From CAZFHP01 sp964519365 (GTDB lineage: Bacteria; Babelota; Babeliae; Babelales; RVW-14), in contig CAZFHP010000079.1 of NCBI GenBank assembly GCA_964519365.1, positions 1 through 5,603 of the forward strand: DNA of 5,603 nt. The letters run 5' to 3'. The notes under the pieces are model-generated. The model saw only the letters and a list, made by a program, of their open reading frames with translations. It was not told the origin of the DNA and made no database searches. Both the position numbers and the translations under genes were made by a program. Numbering within the stretch: position 1 is the stretch's first letter; each line of letters begins with the position of its first letter. Positions 1 through 5,603 of the stretch are shown in pieces.

Positions 1-2344
1 GATAATAAGACGTCCCAAATCCAACAGCTAAATATTTCCCATCAGGGCTCCATGATACGCTATACGCTGTTCTATCATCCATTGGCCCAACAAATACCCC
101 ACTCAATCCTGTCAAGTTTGTCCCATCAAAAGAATAAACCCGTACAGCACCGTTATAACGACTTGAAAGAATACTTGCGGCTAGATAATTACCATCAGCA
201 CTCCAAGAGACAGAGCTGACACTTTCACCAAGGTCAGACGCCAAAGCATCTAAATCTGTCAACGTCGATGTTATATTGTTAAAAGAATACACACGAACTT
301 CTTTACTCACGTCACTCTTTAAACCAACGGCTAAATATTTATCGTCAAATCGCCACGATACAGCATTAGCATCAACTCCTATATCTGCGCCTAAAGCCCC
401 AAGATCTGTTAGCACACCCCCACTAAAAGAATATATGCGAATCTCTTTCGTTGCTTGACTGCTTAAACCAACAGCCAAATACTTGTCATCAGAACTCCAG
501 GCAACTGAATTAACATCGCCCCCAATATCTGCTCCTAAGGCCCCAAGGTCAGTTAAACTCGTTCCATCAAAAGAATAAACTCGAATTTCTTTTACAGCGC
601 TACTACTTAACCCAACGGCTAAATGCTTGTTATCAGAAGTCCATGCTACTGATTTAACAAAAGCGTCTATGTCTCCTGACAAAGAATTAAGGTCCGTCAA
701 CTGTGCCCCATCAAACTCATAAACGCGAACTTTTTTCGTCGCGGTTCCTCCTAAGCCAACAGCTAAATAATCACCATCGCTGCTCCACGCAACAGTGTAC
801 GCGCTTGCTCCTATATCTGCAGGCAAAGCATCTAGATCTGTTAACGATTCAGTCGGAGCAAACAGATATACATACAATTCATGACTCGTACTATCTTGCA
901 ACCCAACAACTAATCTCTTCCCATCAGGACTAAATGCTAACGAACAAATAGGCGCATCATACGACTTAACAAACTTTTTCTCAAGCCGTGCCCCGGTAAA
1001 TTCGTAAATCTCAAGCTCTTCATGACAGTTGGACGTAGCAGTTCCCCCAACGGCAAGATACTTCCCATCAAGACTCCATGCAACAGCAAGAACATCATCT
1101 GTCTGCCCATACGGCTGTTTATATATCGTCTGTTTCGTAAATACAGAGCCATCAAACTTTTGCACCTCTATCTCATCGTGACCAATGGCTGGATACCCTC
1201 CGCCAATTAACACATAATTACCATCAACAGACCATGCAACTTGACCAACAGAATACCCATAATCAATACTTTCAACTTTGCTTACCCTAGAACTCGTCCG
1301 GCTAAAATCATAGACTATTATCTTTTTTAACGGGTCTTCTTTGCTCAGCTCTTTAAGACTTCCAAAGTAAGTGCTATAGCTTGGTATAATTATTTTTTCA
1401 CCCCCAACGACCAATTTATCTGTAACAGGATTCCAAGAAACTGAATTAACAGCGTTCATTGAAAGAATTCTATTATCACGGCCAGCATTGGTAAGCGTCG
1501 ATGCGTTTGAGTCAAATGAAAAAACAATCAACCCGCCATTAACACGCTCGGCACCTAGCTCCAAACCAACAACCGACTCTGCAAGATATTTATCATCAGG
1601 GCTCCACGCAATTGAACTCACAAAAACAAGAGACGATTCTGACACCGTCAAACTTAACGACAAGCCATTAAAAAAATAAACTTCTAATTCATTGTGCAAC
1701 GGCTTGCCACCACTTGAAAGCTGAACCGGACGCCCTCCAACAGCCAAATAATGCCCATTATGACTCCATGAAACTTCTGATACAAAAATATCAAAATCTT
1801 GCGTTGTAACAGGGGTAAGTGACGAAGTATCAAAACTATAGACTTCTATTTCATTGATACTGTCACCAGGAGAACTTGGACTAAATTGCTTCCAACCACT
1901 GGCAGCCAAATAACTCCCATCAGGACTCCAATCAAGAGCCAAGACCATCAGAGCTGCTCTGTCAACAGGTGAAGGGCTTGCGCCTCCGGCATAATCATGT
2001 GTTGTTACAAGTGCCAACGTCGACGTTGTCATAGAAAAACTATAAATCTCAATCTCGTTGCTACTGTTCTCAAAGCTCTTTTTCCCAGCAACCGCTAGAT
2101 ACTTACTATCGGGGCTCCATGCAACAGCATTAACACTTATACCATAATTTTGTTTTGCTATTGGCCCAACAAAAACCCCGTTATAAAAACTATAAATCTC
2201 TATCTCTTCATGATCACACGTTGGCCCTATACCACCTATTGCAAATAGCTTTCCATTCGGGCTCCATTGCACAGTATTAACACGCACCCCATACTGATTA
2301 TTTATCATAGGACCAAACAACGATCGCCCATCAAAATTATAACC
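1..2344 (-). CDS. WD40-repeat portion of the interrupted exported protein, downstream of an in-frame amber codon (partial at the window edge)
   Basis: This is the direct continuation, in the same frame, of the beta-helix/WD40 gene whose frame ends at the TAG at 2347-2345. I read all 781 codons from 2344 to 2 and found no stop. The product is a chain of WD40-like repeats of 48-67 residues built on the pattern SVAWSPDGKYLAVG, followed by an EIEVYSFDG-like strand. Counting also the two units upstream of the TAG, W (or F) anchor codons begin at 2555, 2411, 2264, 2117, 1928, 1766, 1604, 1433, 1232, 1076, 932, 785, 641, 497, 353, 203 and 50. WD40 repeats form beta-propellers that act as binding scaffolds, and no catalytic motif is visible. 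The first in-frame ATG (2308-2306) has no Shine-Dalgarno site, so independent translation is unsupported. The stretch is best viewed as the C-terminal part of one gene, expressed only by readthrough, or as decaying. The true C-terminus lies beyond the window. Confidence 0.8.
210..930 (-). repeat. Block of near-regular 144-bp tandem repeats encoding WD40 units
   Basis: Anchor codons at 353, 497, 641 and 785 are spaced by exactly 144 bp, and the next at 932 by 147 bp. These units share long stretches at both DNA and protein level, such as TDLGALGADIG, SSDDKYLAVGLSS and KEIRVYSF, unlike the more divergent units nearer the N-terminus. The pattern suggests recent unit duplication within the gene. 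Confidence 0.75.
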
Positions 2345-2347
2345 CTA
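2345..2347 (-). other. In-frame TAG interrupting the WD40 domain
   Basis: The codons read CAT GAC AAA GTA TAG GGT TAT AAT TTT, where sister repeats have H-D/N-E-I/V-E-V-Y-N/S-F. The register on both sides is intact, with four codons between D and Y exactly as in the intact repeats. TAG therefore replaces a glutamate codon (GAG to TAG is one change), with E to K and V to G changes next to it. No frameshift is needed to explain the break. Confidence 0.9.
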
Positions 2348-3526
2348 TACTTTGTCATGCCAAAGAACTGGCCCATAACCGCCAACAGCAAAATGTCCCC
2401 CATCAGGGCTCCATTGCACAGTATTAACACGTGCTCCATAATTTTGAGAAACTATTTGCGACAACACAGACTCATTAAAATTATAGACCTCTATCTCGTT
2501 ATGCCCTGCGCCAGAACTTTCACTTGCAAGCACAATATAACGGCCATTTGGGCTCCAATCAACTGTATGCACACTTCCTGTTACCCCCTGATCGTAACCA
2601 GTAACAAGCGATACAGAATCAAACTTTGTTACAGCAGCACTACTAATCGTAACACTGTTATCAAGATATACTGTCCCCTTTGTCAAACGCAAACCTGTAT
2701 GTGTTGATTGTAACGTAGCGCCATCAAAAATCATACATGCTTTTTCGCCATCTAGCATAATTAAATTTTGATCTCCAGTACTTGGGTAATAGAAAAGCCC
2801 AGAGTCTTGTTCAAAAACAAAGTATGCACCCGATGCAATATGCCCAGGACGGGTTGACCTATACGAAAACGTAGATCCAGAAATAACAACATCATCGTGA
2901 ATAAACAACTGCCCATCGCGAAAAATTAAATCGTTAGCAAGAGCAATCTCAACATTTTGCAACGCAAGTTTCCCATTATGACCAATAACTCTAAGCATAG
3001 GGTTCGCACTATTGTTGCCCGTGTTTTTCACACGTATATTCTTAAGCGTTAACGTTACATTGTTGTCAATAATAAGACGAGCTTCAGGCTCAAGCTGTAA
3101 GACATTCCCGTTGCCATTAATAATCGTATTACCAGTAATGCGAAGCGTTTTGTTTGTTGGGATAGACAAACTCCCTGTCAACACAAAGCTATATCCATTT
3201 CCATTAAAGCACCCCCCATTGGGCAACGAAACACTTGAACCCAACGTTAAATCAGAACGCAATGCAATCTCGCCCAACCCGTGTTTTAAATTAACAGGCC
3301 CAAAAATTTTACCATGCGTATCAAAAACAATACGCCCACCAGCCGGAACAGAAAAACCATTTTTGAACGTCATATGCCCCTGGATAACACCCCCATCAGG
3401 ATATTCATAATGCCCGATCATGTACCCAGATCGATTGACAAGACTTTTTGCTTGAAGAAAAATAAAATTTTGAGAAAAACTTAAAAAGCTTATCATGAAC
3501 GTTAGGATTACAAAAACCATACTCAC
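2345..3526 (-). CDS. Exported beta-helix-like protein fused to WD40 repeats, N-terminal part ending at an in-frame amber codon
   Basis: The reading frame has a hydrophobic N-terminus (VFVILTFMISFLSF) compatible with a signal peptide, probably cleaved near LQA/KS. A beta-helix-like module of about 280 residues follows, with short hydrophobic strands and G/N turns (for example NVTLTLKNIRVKN and GQLFIHDDV). WD40-like repeats then begin at W324. The frame ends at TAG after WHDKV, where neighbouring repeats read as HDEIEVYNF. An upstream ATG at 3547-3545 gives 400 residues but has no ribosome-binding site. The GTG at 3526-3524 has GGGGAG eight bases upstream and gives 393 residues, so it is preferred; an ATG at 3520 is a third option. 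The gene is a tandem paralogue of the upstream 339-codon gene, lies 26 bases from its stop, and is probably cotranscribed with it. The likely role is a secreted or surface protein used in interactions. The module assignment comes from sequence pattern, not from a search. Confidence 0.82.
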   Translation of the reverse strand: MSMVFVILTFMISFLSFSQNFIFLQAKSLVNRSGYMIGHYEYPDGGVIQGHMTFKNGFSVPAGGRIVFDTHGKIFGPVNLKHGLGEIALRSDLTLGSSVSLPNGGCFNGNGYSFVLTGSLSIPTNKTLRITGNTIINGNGNVLQLEPEARLIIDNNVTLTLKNIRVKNTGNNSANPMLRVIGHNGKLALQNVEIALANDLIFRDGQLFIHDDVVISGSTFSYRSTRPGHIASGAYFVFEQDSGLFYYPSTGDQNLIMLDGEKACMIFDGATLQSTHTGLRLTKGTVYLDNSVTISSAAVTKFDSVSLVTGYDQGVTGSVHTVDWSPNGRYIVLASESSGAGHNEIEVYNFNESVLSQIVSQNYGARVNTVQWSPDGGHFAVGGYGPVLWHDKV

Positions 3527-3534
3527 GCTACTCT

Positions 3535-3540
3535 CTCCCC
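3535..3540 (-). promoter_or_regulatory. Shine-Dalgarno site supporting a GTG start
   Basis: GGGGAG lies eight bases before GTG (3526-3524) and fourteen before ATG (3520-3518). It lies inside the frame if translation is taken from the ATG at 3547, and that ATG has no such motif upstream. This supports the GTG start. Confidence 0.6.
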
Positions 3541-3552
3541 TTGTCATATTAC

Positions 3553-4572
3553 TTAGACCACGGAATCATCGCATACCGTCCCATATATTTGAACGTACGC
3601 TCCTCCAAGTACCTTTACGTTTAAATCATGATTAAGCTTTGAACTGTCGCCAAAAATTATGCCATTCGACAACGTTACGCCGGCACTATTAAGTATCACT
3701 TTATTGTCTAACAGTAACGTACCCTTGGTTAATCTCAACCCAGTATCTGTTGTTAATAACGTAGAACCATCAAACATCATACATGACGATCTATCGCGCA
3801 TTTTAATCAACGTATTGTCGTTAGTGCTAGGAGCAAAATAAAACGTCGAACCACGATCAAAGACCCAACGTGATGCTTGATCGATATAACATGGACAAGA
3901 AGAACCATAAATAAATTTAGACGTTCCAGAAACTATAACATCATCGTGAATAAACAGCTGCCCCTGTCCAAAAATAAAATCATCTCGTAATCTCAAATCA
4001 ACTTTTTGTAATGCAAGTTTTGACCCAAAACTTATTGGGCAAATAATAGGATTTACAGAATTATTGCGCTTGTTTTTCACACGCAGATTTCGTAACGTTA
4101 ATGTTACACCATGATCAATGACAATATTCGAATGTTCATCGAAATAAAGCGTATTACCTTCTCCATCAATAATACTATCACTTGTTATGCGCAATGTTTT
4201 GTGGGGTGAAATAACAAGGCTACCGGTAAGAACAAGACTGTTGCCCAGACCATCAATGCAACCACCACTTGGAAACGAAGCGGTCGAACCAAGAACTAAA
4301 TCCGAACGCAGTTGAATCGTCCCCGTTTCATTTAACTCAAGAGCACCAAAAACAGGGCCTGTAATATCAAGTACAATACTATGTGTGCTCGTTACCGTAA
4401 AACCGTTTTTAAAACAAATCTGCCCGTAAGCTCTTTCGTTTTCATAAAACTGGTGACTTCCAAAAATGTAACCCATCGAATTAATAATAGAAACAGCACG
4501 TATGTTTTGTACGAACATACAAACACACAAAGAAAATATGAAAAAAAAATTCAAAATAACTTTTTTACCCAA
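3553..4572 (-). CDS. Exported beta-helix-like protein, short paralogue without WD40 repeats
   Basis: The 339-codon frame starts at TTG and ends at TAA. The start is chosen because AGGAG lies six bases upstream and the product then opens with a textbook signal peptide: KK, a hydrophobic run (about residues 5-21), and a possible cut after NIRA (residue 26). The rest is one repetitive beta-rich module with G/N/D turns and alternating hydrophobic residues (GVTLTLRNLRVKN, GQLFIHDDV, TGLRLTKGT), as expected of a right-handed parallel beta-helix. The second gene of the unit carries the same blocks in the same order, so the two arose by duplication. This copy stops about 20 residues after the shared module and has no WD40 repeats. 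No catalytic residues are recognisable. A secreted or cell-surface role is inferred from the signal peptide and architecture, and no specific function can be assigned. Confidence 0.87.
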   Translation of the reverse strand: MGKKVILNFFFIFSLCVCMFVQNIRAVSIINSMGYIFGSHQFYENERAYGQICFKNGFTVTSTHSIVLDITGPVFGALELNETGTIQLRSDLVLGSTASFPSGGCIDGLGNSLVLTGSLVISPHKTLRITSDSIIDGEGNTLYFDEHSNIVIDHGVTLTLRNLRVKNKRNNSVNPIICPISFGSKLALQKVDLRLRDDFIFGQGQLFIHDDVIVSGTSKFIYGSSCPCYIDQASRWVFDRGSTFYFAPSTNDNTLIKMRDRSSCMMFDGSTLLTTDTGLRLTKGTLLLDNKVILNSAGVTLSNGIIFGDSSKLNHDLNVKVLGGAYVQIYGTVCDDSVV

Positions 4573-4578
4573 TCCTCT

Positions 4579-4583
4579 CTCCT
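4579..4583 (-). promoter_or_regulatory. Shine-Dalgarno site deciding the TTG start
   Basis: AGGAG stands six bases before TTG at 4572 on the minus strand, within the purine run AGGAGAGAGGA. The next gene has a very similar run (GGGGAGAGAG), so the leader seems to have been duplicated together with the gene. Confidence 0.7.
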
Positions 4584-4662
4584 ACTCCAACGATACTCCC
4601 TTCCAGATAAAAAACATTACAGCTCTGATTACTGCTCTGTTTTTTATCATAAAACGTTTTTT

Positions 4663-4691
4663 AGTTTAGAAACATTAACAAATTACGTCAA
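4663..4691 (-). promoter_or_regulatory. Predicted sigma70-type promoter of the beta-helix/WD40 unit
   Basis: On the minus strand TTGACG (4691-4686) and TAAACT (4668-4663) are separated by exactly 17 bases. The -35 box matches 5 of 6 consensus bases and the -10 box 4 of 6. Transcription would start near 4656, giving a leader of about 84 bases before the TTG start. No other candidate in the intergenic region on this strand has both boxes at good spacing. Confidence 0.55.
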
Positions 4692-4707
4692 TAAAATAAA
4701 AGCCCGC

Positions 4708-4733
4708 TGCCATAGAACAATGATAATGTCCGG
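4708..4733 (+). repeat. Left terminal inverted repeat of the IS remnant
   Basis: It begins with TGCCAT and ends with AATGTCCGG. It matches the reverse complement of the right end at 17 of 26 positions by hand alignment, with the inner AATG(T)(C/T)CGG block best conserved. Confidence 0.45.
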
Positions 4734-4752
4734 TATTGGGTAAAATAAAAAT

Positions 4753-4814
4753 GTCCTCTTTGAAAGGAACATGGTACCGTAGGTACCAACCCAAAAACCC
4801 TTTCAATAGAGGAC
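4753..4814. repeat. Nested hairpin inside the IS remnant
   Basis: The outer arms GTCCTCTTTGAAAGG (4753-4767) and CCTTTCAATAGAGGAC (4799-4814) are complementary except for one bulged base. Inside them TGGTACC (4772-4778) and GGTACCA (4782-4788) form a perfect 7-bp stem with a GTA loop. The structure sits just before the residual transposase start, where hairpins in some IS elements block readthrough transcription or translation. That role is inferred. Confidence 0.65.
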
Positions 4815-4832
4815 AAAACTATAGAACTAACT

Positions 4833-4976
4833 ATGACTGAAATAAAGCAAATTGCAATTTTTGAAAAAATAACGGCAAAAAGTTTAACTCAAAAGACCGC
4901 AATACAAAGCGTTCTCTTAAGCGAATGGGAACATTTCTAATGTTATAAGGAACCGAACATTTCTAATTTACTTTGA
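4833..4976 (+). pseudogene. Residual transposase reading frame, N- and C-terminal ends only
   Basis: An ATG opens a 35-codon frame beginning MTEIKQIAIFEKITAKSL and stopping at TAA (4938-4940) after EWEHF. The opening resembles the start of transposases that lead into a helix-turn-helix. Past the TAA the same frame reads CYKEPNISNLL and ends at TGA (4974-4976) inside the right terminal repeat, which resembles the tail of such transposases. The catalytic core is absent, so the product cannot transpose anything. The likely history is an internal deletion joining the two gene ends, plus a later stop. Family identity is uncertain. Confidence 0.45.
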
Positions 4977-4978
4977 CA
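4953..4978 (-). repeat. Right terminal inverted repeat of the IS remnant
   Basis: It runs from CCGAACATT to TTTGACA and is the inverted partner of 4708-4733. A second GAACATT motif at 4929 mirrors the internal motif of the left end. Confidence 0.45.
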
Positions 4979-5050
4979 GAATTTCGAAAAGTAATTTTTT
5001 GACGGGTGGGGGATCTCACAAACTTCTCGGAGAGATGCTTTTCGCACATA
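4979..5050. other. Intergenic stretch between the IS remnant and the ATPase promoter
   Basis: The segment contains a T-run and a G-rich patch (GGGTGGGGG, 5004-5012) but no convincing reading frame, promoter pair or terminator. It could be further remains of the mobile element or plain spacer. Confidence 0.4.
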
Positions 5051-5079
5051 GCGACAATTTTGCTGGGACATGGTATACT
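5051..5079 (+). promoter_or_regulatory. Predicted extended -10 promoter of the ATPase gene
   Basis: TATACT (5074-5079) is preceded by TGG, giving the TGn extended -10 motif. GCGACA (5051-5056) lies 17 bases upstream as a 4-of-6 -35 box. Transcription would begin near 5086, leaving a leader of about 37 bases with a Shine-Dalgarno site. Confidence 0.6.
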
Positions 5080-5112
5080 GGGATCATATTACACCGTAAA
5101 CGTTTGCGTTCT

Positions 5113-5117
5113 AGGAG
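5113..5117 (+). promoter_or_regulatory. Shine-Dalgarno site of the ATPase gene
   Basis: AGGAG lies five bases before the ATG at 5123 and fixes this start. Confidence 0.7.
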
Positions 5118-5122
5118 AACTT

Positions 5123-5603
5123 ATGAAGTTTTTTAATACCGCGGGCCCCGTAAACCCAGAAGACCATTATTACTTACCAAACAAGCTTGACGAACAAGAA
5201 CTACGCATGCTCATAGCTCAAAAAAAATATTTTATTTTGCATGCACCTCGACAAACGGGCAAAACAACGGCTATAAGCGAATTTATTAAAAGAATCAATC
5301 ACGAAAATCAATACACCGCTCTTTATGTAAACGTTGAAGCTGCCCAAGCAGCGCGAAGCAATATAAAAGACGGGATGGAAACAATATTAGAAGAATTTCT
5401 CAATCACATAAAAAACCAATTCCCACACGAGCAACACTTCATAAGTTATTTGGAAGCAAAAGTCGATAATCAAAAATTCTCAGGATCAAGCCTTAAAAGC
5501 ATACTTCAATACTGGTCAACACATAGCTCTAAACCTATTATTTTATTCATCGACGAAATCGACTCACTTGTCGGCGACACGCTTATTTCAGTTTTACGTC
5601 AAC
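5123..5603 (+). CDS. P-loop AAA-like ATPase, N-terminal part (runs off the window)
   Basis: The first 160 codons of a NTP-binding protein are present. It opens MKFFNTAGPVNPEDHYYLP, a conserved opening of a broad family of bacterial AAA-like ATPases (family recalled, not searched). Walker A is APRQTGKTT at residues 41-49, with A in place of the usual first G, as in several AAA-like families. Walker B is IILFIDEIDSL at residues 139-149, with D144 and E145 as the expected metal-binding and catalytic residues. LRQ follows at the cut edge. The protein has no signal peptide and is presumably cytoplasmic. Its substrate is unknown, and any C-terminal effector domain lies beyond the window. It is transcribed divergently from the exported-protein unit from its own promoter, with the IS remnant between them, so a functional link is not supported. 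Confidence 0.85.
   Translation, partial: MKFFNTAGPVNPEDHYYLPNKLDEQELRMLIAQKKYFILHAPRQTGKTTAISEFIKRINHENQYTALYVNVEAAQAARSNIKDGMETILEEFLNHIKNQFPHEQHFISYLEAKVDNQKFSGSSLKSILQYWSTHSSKPIILFIDEIDSLVGDTLISVLRQ

Larger units (their letters stand above)
4708..4978. mobile_element. Internally deleted insertion-sequence remnant (271 bp, MITE-like)
   Basis: The two ends form an imperfect inverted repeat: 17 of 26 bases match between 4708-4733 and the reverse complement of 4953-4978. Each end carries two copies of a GRACATT/AATGTYC motif, at 4725 and 4750 on the left and at 4929 and 4955 on the right, in opposite orientation and spaced 25-26 bases. This is the usual look of double transposase-binding sites. 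Between them lie a hairpin and a short frame that looks like the two ends of a transposase gene joined together. Orphan (ISNCY-like) transposons are a possible family, from memory only. No target-site duplication is evident, so the exact boundaries are uncertain. Confidence 0.5.

Noticed and set aside
276..1679. Several short plus-strand frames and one minus-strand frame (937-1155) within the repeats
   Set aside because: All are shadows of the continuous WD40 frame and recur because the underlying DNA repeats.
2306..2308. Restart of translation at the first ATG after the amber codon
   Set aside because: The sequence before it lacks any Shine-Dalgarno match and the start would fall in the middle of a WD40 unit.
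1..2344. CRISPR array suggested by regular spacing of similar segments
   Set aside because: The periodic segments are 144-201 bp, translate to WD40 units throughout, and have no short repeat and spacer structure.
2330..2360. Frameshift as the cause of the break in the long gene
   Set aside because: The codon register is identical on both sides of the TAG and the number of codons between flanking repeat landmarks is normal.
2267..2707. Plus-strand 146-codon open frame
   Set aside because: It lies antisense to the WD40 repeats, has no ribosome-binding site, and its composition is that of the complement of the repeat codons.
3012..3410. Plus-strand 132-codon open frame
   Set aside because: It is antisense to the well-supported beta-helix module and has no initiation signal or recognisable domain.
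4381..4743. Plus-strand 120-codon open frame
   Set aside because: It overlaps the signal-peptide end of the short paralogue, its promoter and the left end of the IS remnant, and it has no coding signature.
4973..5001. TTGACA at the right end of the IS remnant acting as an outward -35 box
   Set aside because: There is no acceptable -10 sequence at 16-18 bases downstream.

Overview
The window looks like accessory DNA from a low-to-mid GC bacterium. The best guess is a member of the Candidatus Dependentiae (TM6) group, because exported proteins joining this kind of low-complexity beta-helix module to long runs of degenerate WD40 repeats are, from memory, typical of that group. No search was run, so the taxonomic call is an inference of moderate confidence.

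Layout. The left 4.57 kb is one minus-strand transcription unit, read from right to left. It begins with a promoter at about 4663-4691. Next comes a 339-codon exported beta-helix-type protein with a TTG start (4572 to 3553). After 26 bases follows a second, paralogous gene with a probable GTG start at 3526. This second gene repeats the beta-helix module and then runs into a very long WD40-like domain: 17 repeat units are visible, and the frame is still open at the left edge. One in-frame amber codon (TAG, 2347-2345) interrupts it inside the second WD40 repeat. Codon-by-codon reading shows the same frame stays open for the remaining 781 codons to position 2, so the gene is either very recently broken or read through.

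The 550 bases between the minus-strand unit and the right-hand gene hold the operon promoter, a 271-bp insertion-sequence remnant (about 4708-4978) and the promoter of the right-hand gene. The remnant has imperfect terminal inverted repeats, a nested hairpin, and a transposase reading frame reduced to its first and last codons.

The right end (5123 onward, plus strand) is the first 160 codons of a P-loop ATPase with clear Walker A and Walker B motifs. It has its own extended -10 promoter and a good Shine-Dalgarno site, is divergent from the beta-helix/WD40 unit, and runs off the window. Nothing in the sequence ties its function to the exported proteins.
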